NCBI GenBank assembly: GCA_963776675.1
Contig: CAVZNR010000052.1
Coordinates: 108,655-172,654, forward strand
Length of the DNA stretch: 64,000 bases
Source of the DNA: Hyphomicrobium_A sp963776675
GTDB taxonomy: Bacteria; Pseudomonadota; Alphaproteobacteria; Rhizobiales; Hyphomicrobiaceae
Direction: 5' to 3'
Made by a program: the position numbers and the translations under genes. A model generated the notes under the pieces. It saw only the letters and a list, made by a program, of their open reading frames with translations. It had not been told where the DNA came from and searched no databases. Below, piece by piece: positions 15,525 to 25,338 of this stretch (position 1 is its first letter; each line of letters begins with the position of its first letter).

Positions 15525-18500
15525 ATGAAGTCTTCCGACACGGAAACAAAAGTGCAGGCTGAGCGCATCATTACCGGTGTGCCCGAAGGGCTCGACGCGC
15601 TGGTGCTGGCGCAGCTTCTGGTCGAGGCGCAAGGCGAGCACGCGCCAGGTACGCTTCTGCACGTGGCGCGCGACGATCGCCGCGTCGACGCGCTGGAGCG
15701 GGCGCTGTCGTTCTTCGCGCCGACCGTCCGTGTCATCTCCGTTCCGGCCTGGGATACGGTCCCCTACGACCGCATCGGTCCCAATGCCGAGATCGTCGCG
15801 CGGCGCATGGCAGCGCTCGCCAAGCTGGCGCTCAGCTCGCGCAAGCATCCGACCGTGGTGCTCACCACCGTCAACGCCATCCTGCAGCGCGTGCCGCCAC
15901 GCAGCTTTCTGAAGCGCGCCATCAAGCAGGTCGCGCCGGGACAGCGCATCGACATGGCGCGGCTGACGCAGCGGCTGTCGCTCATGGGCTACGTGCGCAG
16001 CAGCACCGTGATGGAGCCCGGCGAGTATGCCGTGCGCGGCGGCATCGTCGATCTGTTCCCGCCGGGGCGGGCTTCGCCGGTGCGGCTCGACTTCTTCGGC
16101 GACACGCTGGAGACCGTGAAGGCCTTCGAGGTGCAGACCCAGCGTACGACGCGGCCCGTGCAGAAGCTCGCGATCCTGCCCGTGAGCGAGGTCGCGTTCG
16201 GAGAGGACGCCGAGAAGCTGTTCCGCGCGCGCTACGTGGAGCTGTTCGGCGGCGCAACGGGCGACGATCCGCTCTACGAGGCGATCAGCGCCGGCCAGCG
16301 CTATCCCGGGCAGGAGCATTGGCTGCCGCTGTTCCACGAGCATCTGGAGACGCTGCTCGATTATCTGCCCGGCGTGCCGGTGAGCTTCGATCAGCGGGCG
16401 GACGAGGCGGCGACGCGCCGCTTCGAGCAAATTGCCGAGCATTACGATGCGCGCATCGAGGCGCTGGAGGAGCAGACGTTCGGGGCGCCGCCCTATAAGC
16501 CCGTGCCGCCCGACCGCCTGTTCTTCGATGCCGGCACGTGGGGCGCGGCTCTCGCCCATCACAAGGTGTTCCGCCTGACGCCATTCGAGGAGGCCGCCGG
16601 TCCCAACGTGCGCTCCTGGCGCGGCCGCGGCGGGCGCTCGTTCGCGCCTGAGCGCCAGCAGGGCGACGTCAACGTGTTCGACGCCGTGGTGGCGCACGCC
16701 CGGCGCCTGCACCAGGACCATCGCCGCGTCATCGTCGCCGCGTGGACGGCGGGCGCGCGCGAGCGGCTCGGCACGCTGCTCGCCGACCACGGGCTCAAGG
16801 ATGTGAGCAAGGTCGAGACCTATGCCGAGGCCCTGGCGTTGCCCGGCAGCGCCACGGCGCTGGCGGTGCTCGGGTTGGAGCAGGGCTTCGAGACGCCGGA
16901 GCTTGCCGTCATCGGCGAGCAGGACATCCTGGGCGACCGCCTGGTGCGCCCGCGGCGCAAGCAGCGCTCGGCCGTCGACGTTCTGACCGAGGCGACCAGC
17001 CTGTCGGTGGGCGATCTCGTCGTGCACGCCGACCACGGCATCGGCCGCTTTGCCGGCCTCAAGACCATCACCGTACTGGGCGCGCCGCACGACTGCCTGG
17101 AGCTGCACTATGCCGGCGGCGACAAGCTGTTCCTGCCCGTCGAGAACATCGAGCTGCTCTCGCGCTACGGCGCGGACGAGTCGGATGCGCAGCTCGACAA
17201 GCTCGGCGGCGTTGCGTGGCAGTCGCGCAAGGCACGGCTCAAGAAGCGCCTGCGCGAGATTGCCTCGGAGCTGATCAAGATTGCCGCCCTGCGCCAGCTC
17301 AAGGAGGCCCCGGCGGTCACCGCGCCGGAAGGCTCGTACGACGAGTTCGTCGCGCGCTTTCCCTACGAGGAGACCGAGGACCAGGACACCTCCATCGACG
17401 CGGTGCTCGGCGATCTCGGCTCGGGCCGCCCCATGGATCGGCTGGTGTGCGGCGACGTCGGCTTCGGCAAGACCGAGGTGGCGCTGCGCGCAGCTTTCGT
17501 CGCCGCCATGAGCGGGCTGCAGGTGGCGGTTGTGGTGCCGACCACGCTGCTGTCGCGCCAGCATTTCAAGACCTTCACCGAGCGCTTCAAGGGCCTGCCC
17601 ATCAAAATTGCGCAGGCCTCGCGTCTCGTCGGACCGAAGGAGCTGGCGGCCGTCAAGGACGGTCTCAAGAGCGGGTCGATCGATATCGTCGTCGGCACGC
17701 ACGCGCTGCTGGGCAAGTCGATCACCTTTGCGCGGCTGGGGCTGCTGGTCATCGACGAGGAGCAGCACTTCGGCGTGACGCACAAGGAGCGATTAAAGAA
17801 GCTGCGCGAGGACGTGCACGTGCTCACCCTGTCGGCGACGCCGATCCCGCGCACGCTGCAGTTGGCATTGTCGGGTGTGCGCGAGCTGTCGCTCATCACC
17901 ACGCCGCCGATGGACCGCCTCGCGGTGCGCACCTACATCTCGCCGTTCGACCCGGTGATCGTGCGCGACGCGCTGCGCCGCGAGCGCTACCGCGGCGGGC
18001 AGACGTTTTACGTGGTGCCGCGCATCACCGACATGGAGGAGGTGGCCGAGTTCCTGCGCGAAGCGGTGCCCGAGCTGACGTTTGCACGCGCCACCGGCCA
18101 GCTGACGCCGGGCGAGCTGGAGGACGTCATGAGCGCGTTCTACGAGGGCAAGTACGATGTCCTGCTTGTCGACCGCCATCGTGGAATCCGGCCTCGATCT
18201 GCCCAACGCCAACACGCTCATCGTCCACCGCGCCGACATGTTCGGCCTCGCCCAGCTCTATCAGCTGCGTGGGCGCGTGGGGCGCTCCAAGGCGCGCGCG
18301 TATGCCTATTTCACCACGCCCATCGGCAAGGCCCTCACCGAGGCCGCCGAGAAGCGGCTCAAGGTCTTGCAGTCGCTCGACACGCTGGGCGCCGGCTTCT
18401 CGCTCGCCTCGCACGATCTCGACATCCGCGGTGCCGGCAACCTGCTGGGCGAGGAGCAGTCGGGGCATATCCGCGAGGTCGGCTTCGAGCTCTACCAGTC

Positions 18501-19026
18501 GATGCTGGAGGAGGCGGTCGCGGCCATGAAGGGCGGCGACATGGAGGGCGCGGACGAGCAGTGGAGCCCCGCCATCTCGCTCGGCACCTCGGTGCTGATC
18601 CCGGAGACCTACGTCGCCGATCTGCAACTCAGGCTCGGGCTGTACCGGCGTCTGTCAACGCTGGAGACGCGGGCGCAGATCGACGAGTTCGCCGCCGAGC
18701 TGGTCGATCGCTTCGGCGAATACCCCGAGGAGGTGACGCACCTGCTCGACGTGATGGAGATCAAGGGCCTGTGCCGGCAGGCCGGCATCGCGCAGGTCGA
18801 TGCGGGGCCGAAGGGCTGCGTCATCGGCTTCCACAAGAACCAGTTCGCCAACCCGGAAGGATTGATCGCGTTCGTGCAGGCCTCGCGCGGGCATTGCAAA
18901 GTGCAGCCCGATCAGAAGCTCGTGTTCCGATCCGAGTGGGACCTGCCGGTGGACCGCCTCAAGGGCGTGCGCGCGCTCATCACCAAGCTCGTCGAGATCG
19001 CGCAGAAGGCGAAGAAGGCGGCGTGA
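15525..19026 (+). CDS. mfd: Transcription-repair coupling factor Mfd, with one apparent frameshift
   Basis: Mfd releases RNA polymerase stalled at DNA lesions and recruits UvrA. The first frame gives the UvrB-like N-terminus (VPAWDTVPYDRIGPN), the RNA-polymerase-interacting domain (VHADHGIGRFAGL), Walker A LVCGDVGFGKTEVAL, IDEEQHFGVTHKERL and LSATPIPRTLQLAL. At YDVLL the frame breaks: an extra T at 18166-18167 moves the sense to the next frame, which continues STAIVESGLDLPNANTLIVH, RGRVGRSKARAYAY and the C-terminal UvrA-binding domain. Removing one base restores 1166 residues, the normal length. As written the protein would lose motif VI. Conservation on both sides argues for a sequencing indel, but a real mutation cannot be excluded. 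Confidence 0.9.
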
Positions 19027-19167
19027 CGCCTTGCCGTTCCGCGTAGGGATGGGACCTCTCCCCCCGCTTGCGGAGGGTGGGAATGGCGCAAATTGCGCTA
19101 TGTGTTGAATTATGTTTAGACTACAGCCGATCTGAAATTCCATAGTGGCGATCTGTCGAAGGGGGAG

Positions 19168-19986
19168 ATGCGCGTGCGGTTCACTGCTGTCGCTTTCGGG
19201 GCCGCAACAGCGGTCGCAGCCGTTTCTCTCTCGGCTTCTGCCGATCCTGCGCCTAGCTTCGGCGGTGCGTACATCGGTCTGAACGCCGGCGCGGCGTGGG
19301 GCTCATCGGACTATTCGACCGATCCCGGCTGCGCACCGGCCGGCGGCGCGGGCACCTTCTGCGTCGATTCTCCCGACCCATCGGCGGTCAATGGCACAGC
19401 CGTGGCGAATAGCGGCACCGGCAAGCTGTCGTCGACCGGGTTCACCGGAGGCGTGCAGGGAGGCTACAATTGGCAGAGCGGTAGCATCGTCTACGGCGGC
19501 GAGGCTGATTTCGGCGCATTCGACCTCGGCGATTCGGTCGTCTCCACGGGCACATTTCCGTTTCCGTTCCTAGGCACCACCTACGCTGTGACTGAACACA
19601 TGTCGACGAACTGGCTCGCCACTTTGCGCGGGCGCATCGGGTTCACGGTCATGCCGACGCTTTTGCTGTATGCGACCGGGGGCATCGCCTTTAGCGATTT
19701 CAAATTCTCCTCGAGCTACGCCGACAATGCGATCGGCGGGGGCTTTCCGGGCGGCGCAGGCTCCGGCACAAAATCGGGCGTCAGGACCGGCTGGGCCGTA
19801 GGCGGCGGCGGCGAATGGCTGCTGGATGCGTGCTGGTCGATCAAGGCCGAATATCTCTATGTGGATTTCGGCTCCCGGGGGGTGTCGATCCCGGTCAGCA
19901 ACACGGCAGCCAACACGCAAACGATGCGTGTCAACTCCGACCTCAGCGCGAGCTTGGCGCGCGTCGGCCTCAACTACCGCTACTGA
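19168..19986 (+). CDS. Outer-membrane beta-barrel protein (porin-family, OmpA-like barrel)
   Basis: This 272-residue protein has a signal peptide (FGAATAVAAVSLSASADPA) and a barrel typical of alphaproteobacterial Omp25/Omp31-like proteins: FGGAYIGLNAGAAWGSSDY at the start, GFTGGVQGGYNWQSGSIVYG, NWLATLRGRIGFTVMPTLLL, TGWAVGGGGEWLLDACWSIK and a terminal LARVGLNYRY strand. The last residue is aromatic, as needed for BAM-dependent insertion. GGGGGAG sits immediately before the ATG, so the in-frame GTG at 19174 is a plausible alternative start. The gene lies inside a 1.5 kb segment bounded by two copies of the mfd 3' end. Confidence 0.85.
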   Translation: MRVRFTAVAFGAATAVAAVSLSASADPAPSFGGAYIGLNAGAAWGSSDYSTDPGCAPAGGAGTFCVDSPDPSAVNGTAVANSGTGKLSSTGFTGGVQGGYNWQSGSIVYGGEADFGAFDLGDSVVSTGTFPFPFLGTTYAVTEHMSTNWLATLRGRIGFTVMPTLLLYATGGIAFSDFKFSSSYADNAIGGGFPGGAGSGTKSGVRTGWAVGGGGEWLLDACWSIKAEYLYVDFGSRGVSIPVSNTAANTQTMRVNSDLSASLARVGLNYRY

Positions 19987-20147
19987 GCGGCTGGTCGCGT
20001 CGACACCCTGAAGGGTGCCGCGAGAGCTGAGCGGCCAGGCGGTTCCATGACCGCCGAAATTAGCCCACTGAGGCGCGCCAGCAAATGCGGCAACGCTTCA
20101 TCCAAGCCAAATTGGCGCGTTACGTGGGATCACATGGGAGTTGGATC

Positions 20148-20363
20148 ATGATCCGCTTTTCTACGATGGCGCTCATCGCGTGCGCCATGGCCTTCGGGGT
20201 GTCCGTGTCGGGCGCTCAGGCTGGACAGTGCAAGCAGACGTCGCTCTTGACGGGCAAGACCAAGTCCTGGAGCTGCAAGGCTGGCCAGGTGTGCTGCTCG
20301 GCGCCGATCATCGGCTACGCCGGCTGCGGCACCAAGAAGCTCGGCGGCTGCATCAAGCTGTAA
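20148..20363 (+). CDS. Secreted Cys-rich microprotein (71 aa)
   Basis: The ATG at 20148 follows GGGAG at 8-10 bases and starts a clean signal peptide (MIRFSTMALIACAMAFGVSV, cleaved near GAQAG). The mature part is about 47 residues with six cysteines in the order C, C, CC, C, C and many Gly/Lys residues (SWSCKAGQVCCSAPIIGYAG). That spacing suggests three disulfides in a small periplasmic or exported domain. I do not recognise a family. It is in the 1.5 kb segment between the two mfd 3' ends, directly after the beta-barrel gene. Confidence 0.7.
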   Translation: MIRFSTMALIACAMAFGVSVSGAQAGQCKQTSLLTGKTKSWSCKAGQVCCSAPIIGYAGCGTKKLGGCIKL

Positions 20364-20472
20364 TCTCTCGGCTGCCGTGTGCGGCACGGTTGTGCCGCGT
20401 CCGGCAGCCGTTCCTGCTCGCCGCCACCGGCTACTCGCCGCGTTATACGACCACCTGACCGGATGGCACGGC

Positions 20473-20559
20473 GACCTGCCGGTGGACCGCCTCAAGGGCG
20501 TGTGCGCGCTGATCACCAAGCTGGTCGAGATCGCCCAGAAGGCGAAGAAGGCGGCGTGA
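20473..20559 (+). pseudogene. Detached copy of the mfd 3' end
   Basis: These 87 bases match the last 87 bases of mfd (18940-19026), including the stop codon, with four substitutions: one Arg-to-Cys change and three silent ones. The upstream flank differs completely, and no start codon with a ribosome site belongs to it. It is a non-functional gene fragment made by duplication or by insertion at the mfd end. Confidence 0.92.
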
Positions 20560-20682
20560 GCCGGCGAGCGCGCATCGGCAGTGCGTTTGTGGCGCTCGAA
20601 ACCCGTTGGCCCCGTGCTGGATGGTGCTACGTTTGCAACGGCGCTCATGAAGCGTGTCGCAAGACGGCCAATGGAGGCTCCG

Positions 20683-20901
20683 ATGCCGGACAGCATGTAC
20701 AAGGTCATCGAATTGATCGGCAGCAGCAATGAGTCCTGGGAACAGGCGGCCAAATCGGTTGTCGAGGAGGCGGGCAAGCACCTGCGGGAGATGCGGGTGG
20801 CCGAAGTCGCCGAGCAAGATCTCGTAATTGAGAACGGGAAGGTTGTGGCCTACCGCACTAAGGTGAAGGTGTCCTTCAAGTACCAAGGCTCCCCGGCCTA
20901 G
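20683..20901 (+). CDS. Dodecin family flavin-binding protein
   Basis: The ATG at 20683 follows GGAGG with 6 bases spacing and gives 72 residues, the dodecin length. The sequence MYKVIELIGSSNESWEQAAK, then VVEEAGKHLREMRVAEV, then KVVAYRTKVKVSFKY matches the family: strand, helix, two strands, with the Trp of SNESW that stacks on flavin. Dodecins form hollow dodecamers that store or buffer flavins in the cytosol. It follows the mfd fragment on the same strand. No flavin operon partner is adjacent. Confidence 0.93.
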   Translation: MPDSMYKVIELIGSSNESWEQAAKSVVEEAGKHLREMRVAEVAEQDLVIENGKVVAYRTKVKVSFKYQGSPA

Positions 20902-21100
20902 TCGGCTGTCCCTGTCGCAGACGAGCGGCCGGTGCTTGTGCGTAACGCATAACTCACCAGCGCGGGAGTTCGGTTCTCCTGCCCCGCGGTGCTATGTGTT
21001 AAACACGGGGCGCCTTCACGCAGACAATGCACGCCAGCGCGAGCCTCGCGCGCCGGCCCCAACCGGCGATCCTGCGCGGCGGCTTTGCCGTGACCGGAAT

Positions 21101-21436
21101 CTAGCTCCGCGCCTTGCGCGACAGCATCGCGCGTGGCGAGCGGCGCGGCACCTCCATCGGCTCCAGCTGCTTGATCGCCTGCCAGAAGATGATGGGGAAG
21201 ATCACGATCAGGAACAGGCCGATGCCCATCAGGTCGCGCATGTCGGTATTGAAGCCGCGATAGAGCACGAGCATGCCCGACCCGATACCGGCTGCCGTCA
21301 GCAGCGTGATGAGGATGGCCTGCAGGTGGTGGTGCAGCACGTACCACAGACCGATGGCGGCCAGACCGGCCGTCATCCCTACGGCGCTCAGCACCGCAGG
21401 GTGCGCGCCTAGATAGCGCATTAGCTCGTCGAGCAT
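21101..21436 (-). CDS. Small integral membrane protein (111 aa)
   Basis: Starting at MLDELMRYLGAHP (21436), with GAGGAGG upstream, the protein has three probable membrane helices: VLSAVGMTAGLAAIGLWYVL, LQAILITLLTAAGIGSGMLV and LMGIGLFLIVIFPIIFWQAI. It ends in a basic tail (VPRRSPRAMLSRKARS), which would be cytoplasmic. I do not recognise a family. It is a single gene convergent with dodecin and upstream of nothing on its own strand, so context gives no functional hint. Confidence 0.7.
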   Translation of the reverse strand: MLDELMRYLGAHPAVLSAVGMTAGLAAIGLWYVLHHHLQAILITLLTAAGIGSGMLVLYRGFNTDMRDLMGIGLFLIVIFPIIFWQAIKQLEPMEVPRRSPRAMLSRKARS

Positions 21437-21600
21437 GGTTTGCCTCCTCGTGCCGACGCCGCAGGGCCTCGAAGGTGCTGGCCTTCGCGCAATGAGCCCA
21501 AAGCAGGGATGGAATACCACCCAAAGCAGGGGCCTGTGCAGACGCACCTGAAACTATCGACAAAGAATTGGCGTGCGCGGCGCTGGCGCAACAGCGCGCT

Positions 21601-23217
21601 TTAGCCTGTGGATAGATCGCCCGGCAATTTGAGCTGCGCGCGCATGAGCTTGCCGTTGGCGGTGCGCGGCAGCGCCTCGACGAAGTGCAATCGCGCGCGG
21701 GCGCTTGTAGTCGGCGAGGCGCTCAGCCGCGAAGGACTCGATCTCGGCCGCCGTGGGAGCCACGCCCGCGTGCGGTACGATGAAGGCGGCGATCACGCTC
21801 ACGTCGTCGCGCACGCGCGCTTCCGTGCAGGCGACCTCGGCGATGGCCGGATGCTGGAGCAGGACGGCCTCCACCTCCAGCGGAGAAACGCGGTAGCCCA
21901 GCGCTTTCATCAGGTCGTTGGCGCGGCCGTGGTGGGATACGTAGCCGTCGCCATCCAGGCTCGCGATGTCGCCGCCGACGAACCAGTCGCCTCTGATGAC
22001 GTCGGCTTCCTCGTCCGGGCGGTTCCAGTAGCCGAGCATGAGACCCGGATCGGAGCGGTGGACCGCGAGCAGACCTTCCTCGTTTGCGCCGAGCGGTGCG
22101 GTGCCGCCGTCGAGGCCGAGAATGGCGACGCGGCGGCCCGGCTGCGGCTTGCCGATGGTGCCGGGCTTGCGCGGCACCGACGGGCCGGTCGAGATGTAGG
22201 TCGAGATCTCGCTCATGCCGAGCGCCTCGTAGATCTCGCGGCCCGTGCGCGCCTTCCAGTCCTCGAACAGACCCGGCGGGGGGGTCTCGCCGGCCATGAG
22301 GCCGTGGCGCAGCGCGCCCAGGTCGGATGGCGTCGGCTGCGCGTACTTGAGGATCTGGCGGTAGAGCCCCGGCACGGCGGCAAACAGCGTGGCGCCGGTC
22401 TGCGCAATGAGGCGCGGCCACAAGGCTCGCGTCCTTCTCGCCGGTATAGATGATGGCGGTGGCGCCGTTGGCCCATGGGTCGGTGAGCCCGGTGCCGAGC
22501 GTAAACGTCCAATTGAAGGCGCCCGCGTGCAGCATGCGGTCGTCCGCGCCGATGCCGTACCAGCCCTGATACATGGGGCGGCGCCCTAGGCATGAGCGCT
22601 GCGCGTGCAGCACGCCCTTGGGGCGCGCCGTGGTGCCGGAGGTGTAGATCAGGAAGGCGGGATCGTCGGCCGCGGTGTCGGCATAGGTCCCGCGCGGCCC
22701 CTCGGCGATCATGCGCGCGACCTCGTCCGCCGTCGATTGCGTGCACGCCCGCCGGCAGGCTGCCCAACCCAAGCGCGCCTCCGCACGCGATCGCCTCCGC
22801 CCCGCTGTCCTCCAACAGGAAACGCGCCTCGGGCTCGGTGAGCTGTGCGGAGGTGGGAAGCGGCACGAAGCCGCCGGCGATGGCGCCGAAAAAGAGAAGC
22901 GCATAGGCGCTGGTGTTCTCCAGACGAATGAGGATGCGTGCGCCGGGAGAAAGCCCGCGTGCTTTGAGGCCGGCGGCGATGCGCAGGAACGGCGGTCTCC
23001 AGCTCGGCAAAGGTCCACACCTCCGCCGGCTGGTCGGCATGCGCATCCGCGACGACGATGAGGGCCGGCTTGTCGCCACGCGCCGCGGCGGCGCGGCCGA
23101 TGCAATAGGCCGCCATGTTGAAGCGCGTGCCGACGCTACCGCTCGCCTCGGTGGGGAGCGGGCAGGGGTGGGCGGAATCGGCGGGAGTTTAGGGTCCAAG
23201 TGCTGCTCCGAGCTCAT
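21601..23217 (-). pseudogene. AMP-forming acyl-CoA synthetase with at least four frameshifts
   Basis: Pieced together across frames, the gene encodes an ANL-superfamily CoA ligase of about 538 residues. In order: FNMAAYCIGRAAAARGDKPA; then GLSPGARILIRLENTSAYAL; then FLIYTSGTTARPKGVLHAQ (the AMP-binding P-loop motif); then LYRQILKYAQPTPSDL, YEALGMSEISTYIS and DGYVSHHGRANDLMKALGYR; then the C-terminal VEALPRTANGKLMRAQLK with the catalytic Lys. Shifts fall near 23150, 22990, 22740, 22425 and 21690. The set resembles benzoate or alkanoate CoA ligases, but substrate cannot be set. Five indels in one gene favour true decay, though other genes here carry apparent sequencing indels. A structured element lies 104 bases upstream of the start. 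Confidence 0.8.
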
Positions 23218-23320
23218 CACGCCAGAGGTCGTGGACTTAGATCGTCCGTTATCCGCAAATCGCTCCAACCCTTGCAATCGCATCTCTTATGGAGGAGTTC
23301 CCGTTGACCAAAATTTTGAT

Positions 23321-23410
23321 GGCACCGGAGCATACCCCCCAATCCAGGCGGGGATAACCACAGCCTCCCGGATAGGTCGGGGAGGGCAGCAGAGGCTTAT
23401 GCGCTGTGCC
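23321..23410. promoter_or_regulatory. Candidate structured RNA element upstream of the acyl-CoA synthetase
   Basis: The ends pair as GGCAC/GTGCC (23321-23325 with 23406-23410) and GCATA/TATGC (23330-23334 with 23398-23402). Inside are two further hairpins, CCCC/GGGG (23337-23340 with 23350-23353) and CCTCCC/GGGAGG (23364-23369 with 23380-23385). This three-way layout is more than chance palindromy. On the minus strand it would be a leader about 104 bases before the synthetase start and just after the solute-binding protein gene. I cannot match it to a known riboswitch or small RNA, and the strand is not certain. Confidence 0.4.
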
Positions 23411-23481
23411 AATAGGAGAGAGGTCCTTCTCCCCACCCGGATCGTCCGACTCACCTTGGTAACGTGCAACTACCCTCCCCG

Positions 23482-25338
23482 TCAAGTGGCCTGGCTCGCG
23501 AGTGGGCCATTCGTATTGATATCGTTCATCTTGCTTCTCGCCGACCACCAGCTGTCGACGTTGTAGCCGAACAGCGGCGTCCTCTCGGGGTGCTTGAGGC
23601 GCGTCCAGTAGGCGAGCCACTGCTTGGGCGTATAGAACAGCGGGATCACGTAGTCGCCCGACAGCAGCACACGGTCGAGGGCGCGCACGGACGAGACGAA
23701 CTCCTCCTCCGACTTGGCGGCGAGCAAGGCCGTGATCATGGCATCGGCCGCCGGGTTCTCGACCCCGGCAAAGTTATAGGTGCCGGGCGTCGTCGCCGAC
23801 GCCGTCGACCAGCGGAACAGCTGCTCGTTGCCCGGCGACAGCGAGGAGGCCCACGTGTTCTGGATCATGTCGTAGTCGTAGTTCGTAAGCCTGCCTTGGT
23901 ACTGCGCGCCATCGACGAAGCGCAGGTTGACCTTGATGCCGAGCCGCTCCACGTCGCGCGCGAAGCTCAAGAGCAGTGCCTCCTGCGTGGTCGAGGCGGC
24001 GAGGATCTCGAACTCGAGCTGGCGACCGGTCTGCTTGTCGACGAGCTTGCCGCCCTTAAGCTCGTAGCCCGCCTCCTTCAACAGGCGGAAGGCCTCGCTC
24101 TGGTTCTTGCGGTTGCGCCCGGATCCGCTTGTCGTCGGAAAGCGGTAGGTGCCGTCCATGACCTCGGGCTTCACGTACTTGCTGTAGGGCGCGAGCAGCT
24201 GGCGCTCGAGATCGTCCGCCGGCCGTCCGGCGGAGGACAAGACGGAGCGCTCGAAATAGCTTTGCGTGCGGCTGTATAGACCGGCGTACAGCGTACGGTT
24301 GGTCCACTCGAAATCGAACAGGTGGATGAGCGCTTCGCGCACGCGCGGGTCGGCGAACACCTTGCGCCGCGTGTTGAAGACCAGCGCCGTCATGCCGGCC
24401 GGCAATTCGATATCGAAGTCTGCCTTCACGACGCGACCATCCTTGACGGCGGCAAAGTCGTAGCCGTTGGCCCAGCGCCGCGGATCCTCCTCCGGCCACA
24501 GATCCACCTGGCCCGTCTTGAAGGCCTCGAACATCACCGAGCCTTCGCGGAAGTAATCGAAGCGGATCTCGTCGAAGTTGAAGCGGCCGCGATTCACGGG
24601 AAGATCCTTGCCCCAGTAGTTGGGGTCGCGCGCATAAGTGATGGAGCGGCCGGTATCGATCTTGGAGACGACATAGGGACCGGATCCGACAAAGCCATCG
24701 AGCGTCGTGTTCTCGAACGTGTCGGGATTGATGAGGTGGCGCGGCAGCACCGGCATGAGCCCCAAGATCAGAGGGATCTCCTGGTCGCCGGCGGCATCGA
24801 AGATGAAGCGGACCTTGTGGTCCGACAGCCGCTCGGTCTTGGCGACCTTGCCGTAGTAGGTGCGGTGATTGGGGCGCCCCTTCTCCTTCAATAGGTTGAA
24901 AGAGAAAAGCACGTCGTCGGCGGTGATCGGCGTGCCGTCGGAGAAATGCGCCTTGGGATTGAGATTGAAGGTGATGGAGCTGCGGTCGTCGGGCACCTCC
25001 ACGGTTTCGGCGATGAGACCGTACAGAGTGAAAGGCTCGTCGAGACCGCGCGCCATCAGGCTCTCGATGACGAACTCGCGGATTCCGTTGGCGGCCACGC
25101 CTTTGATGATCAGCGGGTTGAGGCTGTCGAAAGAGCCTAAGGCACTCATGACCAGGCGACCGCCCTTGGGCGCGTCCGGGTCGACATAGGAAAAGTGCTG
25201 AAAATCGGCCGGTTGCTTGGGAAGCCCATGCAGCGCGATGCCGTGCATAGGCTCAGCGCTCGCGGGGACGCCGACGAGAAAGACGACGAACAGGCTTAAC
25301 AGGGCTGTGGCTGTGCGAAACGGGGCGGGTTGGAGCAT
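23482..25338 (-). CDS. YejA-like extracellular solute-binding protein (family 5)
   Basis: The ATG at 25338 begins a signal peptide (MLQPAPFRTATALLSLFVVF, cleaved near ASA/EP) and gives 618 residues. HGIALHGLPKQPADFQHFSY followed by VDPDAPKGGRLVMSALGSFD is typical of YejA-type peptide-binding proteins, and the middle has FNLNPKAHFSDGTPITADDV, common to SBP family 5. It should capture oligopeptides in the periplasm for an ABC transporter. No yejB, yejE or yejF permease or ATPase genes are next to it, so it is an orphan here. A longer upstream frame to 25509 has no signal-peptide logic. Confidence 0.9.
   Translation of the reverse strand: MLQPAPFRTATALLSLFVVFLVGVPASAEPMHGIALHGLPKQPADFQHFSYVDPDAPKGGRLVMSALGSFDSLNPLIIKGVAANGIREFVIESLMARGLDEPFTLYGLIAETVEVPDDRSSITFNLNPKAHFSDGTPITADDVLFSFNLLKEKGRPNHRTYYGKVAKTERLSDHKVRFIFDAAGDQEIPLILGLMPVLPRHLINPDTFENTTLDGFVGSGPYVVSKIDTGRSITYARDPNYWGKDLPVNRGRFNFDEIRFDYFREGSVMFEAFKTGQVDLWPEEDPRRWANGYDFAAVKDGRVVKADFDIELPAGMTALVFNTRRKVFADPRVREALIHLFDFEWTNRTLYAGLYSRTQSYFERSVLSSAGRPADDLERQLLAPYSKYVKPEVMDGTYRFPTTSGSGRNRKNQSEAFRLLKEAGYELKGGKLVDKQTGRQLEFEILAASTTQEALLLSFARDVERLGIKVNLRFVDGAQYQGRLTNYDYDMIQNTWASSLSPGNEQLFRWSTASATTPGTYNFAGVENPAADAMITALLAAKSEEEFVSSVRALDRVLLSGDYVIPLFYTPKQWLAYWTRLKHPERTPLFGYNVDSWWSARSKMNDINTNGPLASQAT

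Noticed and set aside
15099..17783. 894-codon minus-strand open frame opposite mfd
   Set aside because: High-GC antisense frame with no motifs; the plus strand carries complete Mfd helicase motifs over the same bases.
23249..23620. Possible gene in the space before the acyl-CoA synthetase
   Set aside because: No ribosome site, no homology and it overlaps the end of the solute-binding protein gene; the base pattern fits an RNA element better.
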